In this document: positions 1 to 8,617 of the stretch, piece by piece | Numbering within the stretch: the stretch's first letter is position 1 | Layout of the letters: each line of letters opens with the position of its first letter | Source of the DNA: Ignatzschineria sp. | GTDB taxonomy: Bacteria > Pseudomonadota > Gammaproteobacteria > Cardiobacteriales > Wohlfahrtiimonadaceae | DNA: 63,793 bases | Reading direction: 5' to 3' | NCBI GenBank assembly: GCA_030150405.1 | Contig: JASLFU010000038.1 | Location: 1 to 63,793 of the forward strand | Notes under the pieces: generated by a model | What the model saw: only the letters and a program-made list of their open reading frames with translations | The model's database searches: none | What the model was told of the DNA's origin: nothing | Position numbers and translations under genes: made by a program

Positions 1-674
1 GCTGTGGGCGTTAATAAGATTTCACCTAAGGGTTTATCAAATCCTTCATATTGGGTATGGAGATCTAACCCCTGCTCTTTAATGATATGGCGAACAAGAG
101 AGAAACCATTACTATGAACACCACTTGAAGGAAGGCCGATAATAGCGTCGCCCACCTTCACATTTGCTTTAGTGATCCGCTCATCCTTCTCTACAACACC
201 CACGGCAAAGCCTGCAATATCATATTCGCCCTCTTCATAAAAGCCTGGCATTTCCGCCGTTTCCCCCCCTAAAAGAGCCATTCCTGACTCTTTAGAGCCT
301 TCAGCAACTCCTTTTACAATCGCCTCAATCTGTGCAGGATCATTCTTTCCACAAGCGATATAATCGAGGAAAAAGAGGGGCTCTGCGCCTTGAGTGAGGA
401 TATCATTTACACACATCGCCACGGCATCGATCCCAATGGTATCGTGAATATTCATCTCAAATGCGAGCTTTAATTTCGTCCCTACCCCATCGGTTCCAGA
501 GACTAATACCGGCTTTTTATAATCGAGTTCGGAGAGATCAAACGATCCGCCAAAGTCACCAAAAATATCCATTGCACCGCGGCGCATTGTGCTCGCCACA
601 TGCTTTTTAATGCGCTCAACAGACTCATAACCTGCCTCTAAGTTAACGCCTGCTTCTCTATATGCATCACTCAT
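1..674 (-). CDS. purM: Phosphoribosylformylglycinamidine cyclo-ligase (AIR synthetase), C-terminus cut by window edge
   Basis: The enzyme closes the imidazole ring: FGAM plus ATP gives AIR, step 5 of de novo purine synthesis, in the cytoplasm. The reverse strand reads from an ATG at 672-674 and stays open to base 1, so about 224 residues are visible of roughly 340 expected. Recognisable family motifs are VSGTDGVGTKLKLAF, AMCVNDI, GAEPLFFLDYIA and GGETAEMPGFY. The wording of these motifs (GMALLGGETAEMPGFY, DIAGFAVGVVEK) resembles Firmicutes PurM more than E. coli PurM. A clear AAGGAAA ribosome site lies just upstream of the ATG. It follows purF after a 126-base gap in the same direction, so it is probably the last visible gene of the pur operon. 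I saw no convincing promoter in the gap. Confidence 0.96.
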   Translation of the reverse strand, partial: MSDAYREAGVNLEAGYESVERIKKHVASTMRRGAMDIFGDFGGSFDLSELDYKKPVLVSGTDGVGTKLKLAFEMNIHDTIGIDAVAMCVNDILTQGAEPLFFLDYIACGKNDPAQIEAIVKGVAEGSKESGMALLGGETAEMPGFYEEGEYDIAGFAVGVVEKDERITKANVKVGDAIIGLPSSGVHSNGFSLVRHIIKEQGLDLHTQYEGFDKPLGEILLTPT

Positions 675-800
675 TGATCTTTCCTTACTGACACAACATA
701 TTTATTAATGATCTATAAAGCCTTAAAACTCATTTAACGCCAAGAGATCACAAAACTATTTAATAAACTCTTTAGAAAATAATTAAGTCTTATAGCCCAA

Positions 801-2180
801 CTACGCCTTATTTGCCTTAGCCAGATCGAGCTTAAAATCTGTAGGATACTCCCCAGTAAAACAGGCCATACAGAGCCCGCAATTATCGCCAAGCTCCTTC
901 GCACGATCGAGCGCACGTAAAGTACCTTCGCGGCTTAAAAAGGCGAGAGAATCTGCTTTAATATGGCGACACATCTCCTCAATATTGAGCTGATGGGCCA
1001 TCAATTCATCTAAAGTAGAGGTATCGACTCCATACACACAGGGATATTTAATGGGAGGCGCAGAGATACGCATATGAATCTCTTTCGCCCCGGCATCTCT
1101 AAGGAGTTGGACAATTCGCCGGCTAGTTGTTCCCCGAACAATAGAATCATCAATTAAAATGACCCGTTTGCCCTGAACAATAGAGGGAATGGCTGAGATC
1201 TTCATCCTCACCCCTTGCTCCCGCATCTCTTGGGTAGGTTGAATAAAGGTGCGCCCCACATAACGATTCTTAATCAGCCCCATCTCATTAGGCAGCCCAG
1301 AAGCTTCTGCATAGCCATTGGCCGCTGAAATCGAAGAATCAGGAACCCCGATCACAATATCTGCATCGACGTGGGTCTCTTTATAGAGTTCAATCCCCGT
1401 TAACTTACGGACGCTATGGACGTTTTTTCCTTCAATATCACTATCGGGGCGGGAGAAGTAGATATACTCCATTAAGCACATGGCGTGCGTCGTCTTATCG
1501 ATAAAAGAGCTTGATTCGATTCGTCCATTTCGAATATAGACAATCTCTCCCGGCAATACATCCCGAATGAAGGTTGCTCCCACAATACCTAAGGCGCAAG
1601 TTTCCGATGCAAAAACATACCCCCCATCGGCAAGCTTACCGATACAAAGCGGGCGAATACCAAAACGATCCCGGGCTGCGTATACCCCAGAATCATGGAG
1701 CATAAGATAAGCAAATGCCCCTTCTAACTCTAAAAGCCCCGCTTTAAATCGCTCTAAAAAAGAGCCTCGATAACGTCGAATCAGATGAACTAAGATCTCC
1801 GCATCGCCCGAGGCATGAAAAACACTTCCCTGATCTTCTAACGCTTCCCGCAACTGTTTCGCGTTGGTTAAATTCCCGTTATAGGCTACAGCGATATTCT
1901 CATCACTCATCGTTAAAGAGAGGGGCTGTACATTATCGTAACCATTCTCCCCATTAGAAGGATAGCGAACATGCCCAATACTCTGCTCACCCACAAGCCC
2001 TTTTAAGAGCGAAGGATCCGAAAAGACATCCGTTACTAATCCCTCCCCCTTTACCGTTTGAATCTTGCCTGAAGGGTTTAACACAGAGATACCCGCCCCC
2101 TCCTGCCCTCGGTGTTGCAGGCTATGTAAGCCATAGTAAGTTAATGAAGCTGCTTTAGAGTTTCCGACAACGGCAAACAC
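801..2180 (-). CDS. purF: Amidophosphoribosyltransferase, Fe-S (Bacillus-type) form, catalytic Cys1 not encoded
   Basis: PurF makes phosphoribosylamine from PRPP and glutamine, the committed step of purine synthesis. The PRPP loop ILIDDSIVRGTTS lies at residues 341-353. Cys235, Cys381, Cys437 and Cys440 match the four ligands of the Bacillus-type 4Fe-4S cluster. Glutaminase-side residues are kept: R72 in GHVRY, N101-G102 in YNGNL, D126. The oddity is the start. The frame opens with GTG TTT GCC directly after the purC stop TAA. The sequence FAVVGNSKAASLTYYG aligns without gaps to the family N-terminus from Phe4 of CGVF, so this GTG is Val3 and the Cys1-Gly2 pair is missing. No other frame upstream supplies Cys-Gly. 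A good AGGAG lies six bases before the GTG. As encoded it could use ammonia but not glutamine. A small local deletion or a sequence error is also possible. Confidence 0.95.
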   Translation of the reverse strand: MFAVVGNSKAASLTYYGLHSLQHRGQEGAGISVLNPSGKIQTVKGEGLVTDVFSDPSLLKGLVGEQSIGHVRYPSNGENGYDNVQPLSLTMSDENIAVAYNGNLTNAKQLREALEDQGSVFHASGDAEILVHLIRRYRGSFLERFKAGLLELEGAFAYLMLHDSGVYAARDRFGIRPLCIGKLADGGYVFASETCALGIVGATFIRDVLPGEIVYIRNGRIESSSFIDKTTHAMCLMEYIYFSRPDSDIEGKNVHSVRKLTGIELYKETHVDADIVIGVPDSSISAANGYAEASGLPNEMGLIKNRYVGRTFIQPTQEMREQGVRMKISAIPSIVQGKRVILIDDSIVRGTTSRRIVQLLRDAGAKEIHMRISAPPIKYPCVYGVDTSTLDELMAHQLNIEEMCRHIKADSLAFLSREGTLRALDRAKELGDNCGLCMACFTGEYPTDFKLDLAKANKA

Positions 2181-2894
2181 TTATTTCTCCTCGCGCTTTA
2201 AGAGTCGCGCATGAATTTCACGATAAGCATCGATCACATTCCCTAAATCTTGACGGAAACGATCTTTATCGAGCTTATCTTGAGTTTTAAGATCCCATAA
2301 ACGACAGGTATCGGGGCTGATCTCATCGGCTAAGACAATCTTTCCATCCCGATTGCGCCCAAATTCGATCTTAAAATCCACCAGTTGAATACCAATTTCT
2401 TTAAAAAGATCGATAAGAAGAGTGTTGATCTTCTTCGCCTCCATCCGAATGGTCTCGAGTTCCGCTTCTGTTGCTAAGCCAAGAGCTAATGCGTGATCGG
2501 TATTAATGAGCGGATCATTAAAAGCATCATTTTTATAACAGAGCTCATAGACAGGGGGCGTTAAGGGTTCACCCTCTTTAAAACCTAAGCGTTGGGTTAA
2601 AGAGCCTGTGGCAATATTGCGCATAATCACTTCTAAAAGGATGATATCGATCTTTTCACAAAGCACATCACGCTCATTGATCTGCTCAATGAGGTGAGTT
2701 TCGATCCCATTTTCCTCTAAGTATTTAAAGATCATGGTGGAGATAGCGGCATTTAAAATTCCCTTATCTTCAAATTGTGCCTTTTTTGCCCCATTGCCAG
2801 CAGTTGCATCATCTTTATAATGGATCAGTACCTGATTCTCATCAGCCGTTGTATAGATCTGTTTAGCTTTGCCTTCGTACAGTAATTTAGACAT
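2181..2894 (-). CDS. purC: SAICAR synthase (phosphoribosylaminoimidazole-succinocarboxamide synthase)
   Basis: It joins aspartate to CAIR using ATP, giving SAICAR. The 237-residue length is normal for the bacterial enzyme. Clear motifs are LLYEGKAKQIY at the N-terminus (nucleotide-binding loop), DDATAGNGAKK, RNIATGSL, KNDAFNDPLI and LVDFKIEFG followed by LADEISPDTCRLWD. The ATG has an AAGGAAGAG ribosome site upstream. The stop codon TAA is immediately followed by the GTG start of purF in the same frame, so the genes are contiguous with no spacer. The last codons of purC also carry the purF ribosome site (gaggag). The gene is the fourth of the purE-K-L-C-F-M series. Confidence 0.97.
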   Translation of the reverse strand: MSKLLYEGKAKQIYTTADENQVLIHYKDDATAGNGAKKAQFEDKGILNAAISTMIFKYLEENGIETHLIEQINERDVLCEKIDIILLEVIMRNIATGSLTQRLGFKEGEPLTPPVYELCYKNDAFNDPLINTDHALALGLATEAELETIRMEAKKINTLLIDLFKEIGIQLVDFKIEFGRNRDGKIVLADEISPDTCRLWDLKTQDKLDKDRFRQDLGNVIDAYREIHARLLKREEK

Positions 2895-2910
2895 CTCTCT
2901 TCCTTTTTTA

Positions 2911-5900
2911 TTACTTCTCTACCTGAAAATATGCAACTGCATCTTCAAAAATATTCTGTTTACGATTCCCGGGAATATTCTTTAATAATCCCTCCTCGTA
3001 ACGATCGCTCTGCGCCATCTTGCCGTAAATTTGCCCATTAGGGCTGGTTAACGATTCAATCGCAAAACTCGATCCTGCAGGATTAAACTCAAGGTTAACC
3101 GTCGCCCGACCTTTATGATCTACATATTGTGTAGCGATCTGACCATTAATCATCAAGGCTTCAAAAAGTGAAGCCGAAAGCATTAAGCGACCCTCTAAAG
3201 CTGAAAAGGGTAGACGATGTTCTGCCCCGATCTTTTCACTCTTAAACCACGGGGAGCTATTATTAACGACTTTAGTGGTCACCATTTGTGAGAGATGTTG
3301 CCCCGCTCTATTAAGCACAAGATGAGCTTCACTCTCTTCCCTAAATTCACCATAAGGGAGCAGACCTGTCTTCACTAATGCATGAAAACCAGCATTAAGT
3401 CCCAAAATTAAGCCCCCTTTCGCAATAAAAGCTTCCACTGCTTTAGTAATAACGGGGCGCTCTAAAATTCGGCTCACCATAGTGCCAGTTCCTGCAGCTT
3501 CATCGGTGCTAGCAAAGCCCCCTGTTAGCACAAATATTTGTGCTTTTTCTAGAAGCTCTACCATCTCTTTTTCAGAGCTCTCTACCGCACTTGGCGTAAG
3601 ATCTCTAAAGGGGCGTTGAATAACTTTAGCGCCTGCAGCTTCGAAAGCTTTAGCGGTGTCATATTCGCTATGAGTGCCATCAAATACTGGAATATAGGCC
3701 AGAGGCTTCTCCCCTTTGGCTAAGCTCCCTCTATAAGTCACAGACTCCCGAAGCGGTTGCTCAGGAATTTCTACTGCACTTCCCGACTCTTTAAATTGTG
3801 TTGGGAAGAGAGGCTCAAAGCGATCTTCAAATGCCGCTTGTAAAGTGTCCCCTAAAATTGTGAGGTTACCAAAATCAAAGCGGTATTCGCTCAGAGTCGT
3901 GCCCAAGGGGATGTAACGATCCGATTCTGGAAGTGGTTGGCGAGTCGTGATCACAAAAGCGCCATATTGAGGCCTAAAGAGATCATGGGCTGAAATATTT
4001 TCGATATTAGCTCCAACTCGATTCCCAAAACTCATTACCCCAAGAGCTTTAGCTACACCGCCTTGGCGCACAGAGATCGCTGCAGTAATCCCGTGATTCT
4101 GCTGAATCTCTTTAAAGGTGTTGAAGTTTTCAATAATTGCGCTGTAATCGATCTTACTTGTAGGATCCTCTTTCACGGGTAAAAGATAGATATACTCCCC
4201 ACTCTCCTTAAATTCTGGGGAAAGCACTGCCTGACAATTTACTGGTGAGACGGCAAAAGCGATCAATGTTGGAGGAACATGTAGATCGTTAAAGCTTCCG
4301 CTCATACTATCTTTCCCCCCAATACTGGGAACATTAAAGGCCTTTTGCGCATCAATAGAGCCTAAAAGTGCCGCTACGGGCTTACCAAATCGCTCTGGAA
4401 TATTATCTAAGCGCTCGAAATATTCCTGAAAAGACATGCGCGCCTTTTGCCATTCGCCCCCTGTGGCCACAATTCTTGCAAGAGCTTCGATAACGGCATA
4501 AGCCGCTCCATGGAAAGGAGACCACTCCCCAATATAGGGATTATAACCATGAGCTAAAATGGTTGCTGTTTCTGTAAACCCTTTCTCCACCTGAATCTTC
4601 TGAACAGAAGCTTCTGCCGGAGTCGCCTGACATTTCCCCCCATAAGGCGCTAAAACAGTTGAGCGGCCGAGAGTTGAATCAAAGAGTGATTGCATCCCCT
4701 TTTGGCTTGCATTGTTATATTCAGCTAAGGTGGCTTGCCAAGCTTTCTCTATATCTTCGAGAGATTTACGCATCATAAGAGGTGAAGGTTTATTGCTATC
4801 TACCACTTTTGCCGTCACTCTTTTACGAATGCCATTGGTATCTAAGAAACTGCGCGCAATATCGACTATTTTCTCCCCCTGCCAGCGAATCACCAAGCGA
4901 GGAGTTTCCGTTACTTTCGCAACAATAACCGCCTCTACAGATTCTGCTTCTGCAAGTTTAATAAAGTTCTCGGCATCTTCTTTAGCAACCACCACTGCCA
5001 TGCGCTCTTGAGATTCGGAGATCGCGAGCTCTGTTCCATTGAGCCCCGCATATTTAACGGGAACCACATCGAGATTAACTTCCACACCATCGGCCAATTC
5101 CCCAATAGCAACGCTTACCCCCCCTGCTCCAAAATCATTAGATTTTTTGATCATGGTGGTTACTTCAGCTTTTCTAAAGAGGCGCAAAATTTTACGCTCT
5201 TCTGTCGGGCAACCTTTTTGAACTTCACTGCCCGCTGTTTCGATGCTCTCAACCGTTTGAACTTGAGATGAGCCTGTAGCTCCCCCAACACCATCTCGGC
5301 CAGTTCGACCACCTAACATAATAATAAGATCACCAGGAGTAGGTGCTTCACGCACGACTTGCGCTTCGGGTACAGCTCCTACAACAGCTCCCACTTCCAT
5401 CCGTTTTGCCACAAAGCCTGGATGATAATACTCTTTTGCGTAGGTTGTCGTTGCGCCGATCTGATTACCATAAGAGCTATTTCCCGCGGCGGAAACACGG
5501 CTGATCTTCCGCTGAGGAAGTTTACCTTCTAAGGTCTCCTCTACAGGTGCTAAAACATCACCCGCTCCCCCAATTCTCATCGCTTGATAGACATAAGCCC
5601 GCCCAGAAAGAGGATCACGAATCGCCCCACCAACACAAGTGGAAGCGCCTCCAAAAGGCTCAATCTCCGTGGGATGATTGTGAGTCTCATTTTTAAACAT
5701 TAAGAGCCACGGCTCTTTTTTACCATCCACATCCACATCAATACGGATGGAGCAGGCATTTACCTCATCGGAGACCTCCATATCTGCAAGCTCCCCTGTT
5801 TTACGCTGATAACGCCCAAAAACAGTGCCCATATCCATTAATGTTTCTGGGCGATCAGTAATCTTTGTAGCTCGGCGAAGATCGAGATAGCTCTCATAAG

Positions 5901-6660
5901 CCTCTTGGAGCTGCTCTTTGAATTGGCTCTCTTTAAAATCAATATTGAGCAACTCTGTTTCAAATGTTGTATGGCGACAATGATCCGACCAATAGGTATC
6001 GAGCACTAAAATTTCGGTTTCAGTGGGATTACGCCCTTCTACATCCCGGAAATATTGCTGAATGTGGAGAAGATCTTCAAACTCCATCGCTAAACCATGT
6101 TTTAGTCGAAACTCCACAAGTTTGCTCTCCGTCATATGAATAAAATCATTAAAGACGGGAACGGCTTTAGGTTCTCGAGTATCGATAAAGCGGGAATCAT
6201 TAATGGGAAGGGAGAGATCTTTTAAGCGGGTGTTGATAGGGTTAAAGAGGTAGGATTGAATTTTTTGAAATTCTTGCTCATCTAAATCTGTATTAAAGAG
6301 ATATAAAACCGCTGTGGAAATTTTAGTCTCTTCAGAAAGCCCCATCACCTTAAAGGTCATCTCTGCGCTATAAGCTCTTTGATCAAACTGCCCGGGAAGA
6401 TTTTCAATACAGAAGTTAGGCTGATGGTTTAAAAGGGGTAGGAGATCCTCTTCAAGCAGTAGTTGATCCCGTTTAGGCTGTCTTAACACCGAGAGCACCT
6501 CTTGGCTCTCCTCTGCTTTCAATCGAAAAAGATCATAAACTTGAATGATCCTAAGCTCTGACAATGTCGTAGTGTGAAGTATTCTCTGTAGCTCCTCTAA
6601 AAGAAGTTCTACTTCGGTGGAAAAGGCGGGAGTAGTTTCAACAAAAATTCTACGTTTCAT
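2911..6660 (-). CDS. purL: Phosphoribosylformylglycinamidine synthase, large single-chain form with degenerate glutaminase domain
   Basis: PurL converts FGAR to FGAM with ATP and an amino donor. The 1249 residues cover the PurS-like N-terminus, two AIR-synthase-type halves and a C-terminal class I glutaminase domain (about 1000-1249). The pattern VLDTYWSDHCRHTTFETEL and the opening RRIFVET mark the Clostridium/Bacteroides clade rather than the E. coli form. The synthetase half looks intact (THNHPTEIEPFGGAST). The glutaminase does not. The usual LGICNGFQAL reads LGLNAGFHAL with Asn1089 (codon at 3394-3396) in place of the nucleophilic Cys. The usual GHSER reads AQSDR, with Gln1217 and Asp1219 replacing His and Glu. 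SHGEGRF reads SALEGRL. The domain is retained at full length with no frameshift. An AAGGAATGCA ribosome site precedes the ATG. Confidence 0.97.
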   Translation of the reverse strand: MKRRIFVETTPAFSTEVELLLEELQRILHTTTLSELRIIQVYDLFRLKAEESQEVLSVLRQPKRDQLLLEEDLLPLLNHQPNFCIENLPGQFDQRAYSAEMTFKVMGLSEETKISTAVLYLFNTDLDEQEFQKIQSYLFNPINTRLKDLSLPINDSRFIDTREPKAVPVFNDFIHMTESKLVEFRLKHGLAMEFEDLLHIQQYFRDVEGRNPTETEILVLDTYWSDHCRHTTFETELLNIDFKESQFKEQLQEAYESYLDLRRATKITDRPETLMDMGTVFGRYQRKTGELADMEVSDEVNACSIRIDVDVDGKKEPWLLMFKNETHNHPTEIEPFGGASTCVGGAIRDPLSGRAYVYQAMRIGGAGDVLAPVEETLEGKLPQRKISRVSAAGNSSYGNQIGATTTYAKEYYHPGFVAKRMEVGAVVGAVPEAQVVREAPTPGDLIIMLGGRTGRDGVGGATGSSQVQTVESIETAGSEVQKGCPTEERKILRLFRKAEVTTMIKKSNDFGAGGVSVAIGELADGVEVNLDVVPVKYAGLNGTELAISESQERMAVVVAKEDAENFIKLAEAESVEAVIVAKVTETPRLVIRWQGEKIVDIARSFLDTNGIRKRVTAKVVDSNKPSPLMMRKSLEDIEKAWQATLAEYNNASQKGMQSLFDSTLGRSTVLAPYGGKCQATPAEASVQKIQVEKGFTETATILAHGYNPYIGEWSPFHGAAYAVIEALARIVATGGEWQKARMSFQEYFERLDNIPERFGKPVAALLGSIDAQKAFNVPSIGGKDSMSGSFNDLHVPPTLIAFAVSPVNCQAVLSPEFKESGEYIYLLPVKEDPTSKIDYSAIIENFNTFKEIQQNHGITAAISVRQGGVAKALGVMSFGNRVGANIENISAHDLFRPQYGAFVITTRQPLPESDRYIPLGTTLSEYRFDFGNLTILGDTLQAAFEDRFEPLFPTQFKESGSAVEIPEQPLRESVTYRGSLAKGEKPLAYIPVFDGTHSEYDTAKAFEAAGAKVIQRPFRDLTPSAVESSEKEMVELLEKAQIFVLTGGFASTDEAAGTGTMVSRILERPVITKAVEAFIAKGGLILGLNAGFHALVKTGLLPYGEFREESEAHLVLNRAGQHLSQMVTTKVVNNSSPWFKSEKIGAEHRLPFSALEGRLMLSASLFEALMINGQIATQYVDHKGRATVNLEFNPAGSSFAIESLTSPNGQIYGKMAQSDRYEEGLLKNIPGNRKQNIFEDAVAYFQVEK

Positions 6661-6678
6661 TGCATTCCTTAGCTGAAA

Positions 6679-7797
6679 TTATGCGAAATCATGGGTAATT
6701 ATTTTTTCAAAAGCTTCTAAACCATCATTCCCCGTAAAGGTGACATGTCCCATTTTACGGTTCGATTTATACTCTTTTTTGCCATAAAGATGCAGATGAG
6801 CATCCTTAGATAAATTGGGAAGGTAGTGAAAAAGACTCTCTCTATTTTGACCTAAGATATTAAACATCACGGTTTTCTGTTTAAGATCTGTAGCTCCAAG
6901 GGGAAGACCACAAATCGCCCGAATATGTTGCTCAAACTGACTTGTGGGGCAACCTTCAATTGTAAAATGCCCTGAATTATGAGGGCGCGGGGCAAGCTCA
7001 TTAACATAGATTCTCTCCCCGACAATAAAGACCTCCATCGCCAATGTTCCCACAATATTATGAGTCGTCATGAGCGTTTGAAGCATTCTATTTAAGCGAA
7101 CCTCCAGCTCAGCGGTGACATATTCACTGCCTGCGGTTGTTTTAAATAGAATATTATTTATATGGAGATTCTCAGCAATGGGGAAATAACTATACTCTCC
7201 ATGAATAGAGCGAGTTCCGATGATGGAGCATTCCCGATCATAGGGGATAAATTTTTCAGCCACACAAGGGATACCATAGAGCTCCTCCGCTTTCGGAAGA
7301 TCCTTTGCAGAACGGACCACTACTTGCCCTTTTCCATCATACCCCCCTTCTTGAGTCTTAATTACAAAGGGATAATTAAGCTGCTGTACCGCCTGTGTAA
7401 GCTCTTCTTGAACATTTTCGAGCACAACATAGGGCGCAACAGGAAGTCCTGCCTTTGTTAAGGCTGCCTTTTCCCGTTTACGATTTTGTGCGATATAGAG
7501 AGGTTTTTCACCTTGGGGGATATTATTAAACTGCTGATTGAGTCGAGAGACGAGATCTGCGCTGATATTTTCAAATTCGTAGGTAACAACGTCAGATTGA
7601 GAGATAAGTTCTTTGTAGCCGGCTTCATCATCAAAGGGAGCGATGATCTGGCCGTGTGCTGCTGAAAAAGCGGGGGCATCAAATGCTGGATCTAAGATTA
7701 AGACCCGGTACCCCATCTTATTTGCTGCCTCTGCTAACATTTTACCTAGTTGACCGCCACCGATAATTCCAACTGTTTTTCCTGGTAAAATGGTCAT
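6679..7797 (-). CDS. purK: N5-carboxyaminoimidazole ribonucleotide synthase, ATP-grasp
   Basis: PurK carboxylates AIR with bicarbonate and ATP to N5-CAIR. At 372 residues it has the normal size. The N-terminus has the glycine-rich VGIIGGGQLGKML dinucleotide-type fold. The ATP-grasp core shows FVIKTQEGGYDGKGQ, AEKFIPYDRECSII and VNELAPRPHNSGHFTIEGC, all typical of PurK. The ATG lies five bases after the purE stop codon. Only a weak ribosome site (GGAT) is seen, so translational coupling to purE is likely. It works as a pair with PurE and feeds PurC. Confidence 0.97.
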   Translation of the reverse strand: MTILPGKTVGIIGGGQLGKMLAEAANKMGYRVLILDPAFDAPAFSAAHGQIIAPFDDEAGYKELISQSDVVTYEFENISADLVSRLNQQFNNIPQGEKPLYIAQNRKREKAALTKAGLPVAPYVVLENVQEELTQAVQQLNYPFVIKTQEGGYDGKGQVVVRSAKDLPKAEELYGIPCVAEKFIPYDRECSIIGTRSIHGEYSYFPIAENLHINNILFKTTAGSEYVTAELEVRLNRMLQTLMTTHNIVGTLAMEVFIVGERIYVNELAPRPHNSGHFTIEGCPTSQFEQHIRAICGLPLGATDLKQKTVMFNILGQNRESLFHYLPNLSKDAHLHLYGKKEYKSNRKMGHVTFTGNDGLEAFEKIITHDFA

Positions 7798-7802
7798 GGG
7801 TA

Positions 7803-8297
7803 TTAGTATCCTTCGATTTTACTGTTCGCTAAAACATCAGAGGTCTGCTTAGTGCGAAATGCTTCTAGCTTCTCTGCTAATGTGGGATTGGAGATAGATA
7901 GAATCTGTGCCGCGTAGAGTCCTGCATTCTTTGCTCCTGCTTCTCCGATAGCCATTGTAGCTACAGGGATGCCGCCTGGCATCTGTACAATAGAGAGGAG
8001 AGAATCCATCCCTTTCAGTGCCCGTGTTTGAATCGGTACACCAATCACCGGAAGCGTGGTTAAAGAAGCCACCATTCCTGGCAAATGTGCAGCTCCGCCT
8101 GCGCCTGCGATAATCAGATCGTAGCCGTTAGCTTTAGCTTCTTTTGCAAAGGAGAACATATGTTCGGGGGTTCTATGTGCGGAAACGACTTGAACGTCAA
8201 AATCGATAGAAAATTGGTTTAGCACTTCGATAGCGCTCTGCATCGTGGGCAGGTCGCTGGTGCTTCCCATAATGATGGCGACTTTCTGTTTTTTCAT
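7803..8297 (-). CDS. purE: N5-CAIR mutase, first gene of the pur operon
   Basis: PurE moves the carboxylate of N5-CAIR to the ring, giving CAIR. The class I signature is complete: AIIMGSTSDLPTM binds phosphate, SAHRTPEHM carries the catalytic His, and GAGGAAHLPGM and GVPIQT follow. The open frame extends upstream to a TTG at 8309, but the family N-terminus fits the ATG at 8295-8297 (MKKQKVAIIMGS), giving 164 residues. A modest GGA stands about 12 bases before that ATG. It opens the co-directional pur cluster, with a sigma70-like promoter about 65 bases upstream. Confidence 0.96.
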   Translation of the reverse strand: MKKQKVAIIMGSTSDLPTMQSAIEVLNQFSIDFDVQVVSAHRTPEHMFSFAKEAKANGYDLIIAGAGGAAHLPGMVASLTTLPVIGVPIQTRALKGMDSLLSIVQMPGGIPVATMAIGEAGAKNAGLYAAQILSISNPTLAEKLEAFRTKQTSDVLANSKIEGY

Positions 8298-8362
8298 TAA
8301 GAAATTCAATCCATATGTAGATAATTTGTAAGCTGGCAGAAGCCAACTTGGTAAATCAGGAT

Positions 8363-8395
8363 AGTATACCCCGCCCTTTATTAAGTCAAGCGCTT
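8363..8395 (-). promoter_or_regulatory. Probable pur operon promoter with overlapping palindrome
   Basis: On the reverse strand a TTGACT (8384-8389) is followed by TATACT (8363-8368) after 15 bases; an overlapping TACTAT gives a 17-base spacing. An 8-base perfect palindrome AAGCGCTT (8388-8395) touches the -35 box and is a candidate operator. It does not resemble the E. coli PurR box. The rest of the 320-base purE-marC gap (8298-8617) is AT-rich, and I saw no gene in it. The marC promoter must also lie there but I could not place it. Confidence 0.55.
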
Positions 8396-8617
8396 AAAGC
8401 AGAAATTGTAAAGGGTATGCACTCCTTCATTTTATGCAGTTTTCCTCTTTTTTTCACACATTTAAGATAGCTTCCCACCCTTTTTCAATATAGATTAAAA
8501 AGGAGAATCAGATAAAAAATGTTAAATAATAATTTAAAATCTTTCCCTTTAAGGCTTCATGAATAGAACAAATGGGGGATATCTTCTACCCATTATTAAT
8601 CACAATTTGAGGATGAT

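Noticed and set aside
2161..2200. purF frameshift that would restore Cys1 from another frame
   Set aside because: I read all three frames upstream; none encodes Cys-Gly next to Val-Phe, so a simple one-base shift does not explain it.
4712..5271. Open frames opposite purL
   Set aside because: Antisense shadows of a well-conserved coding region.
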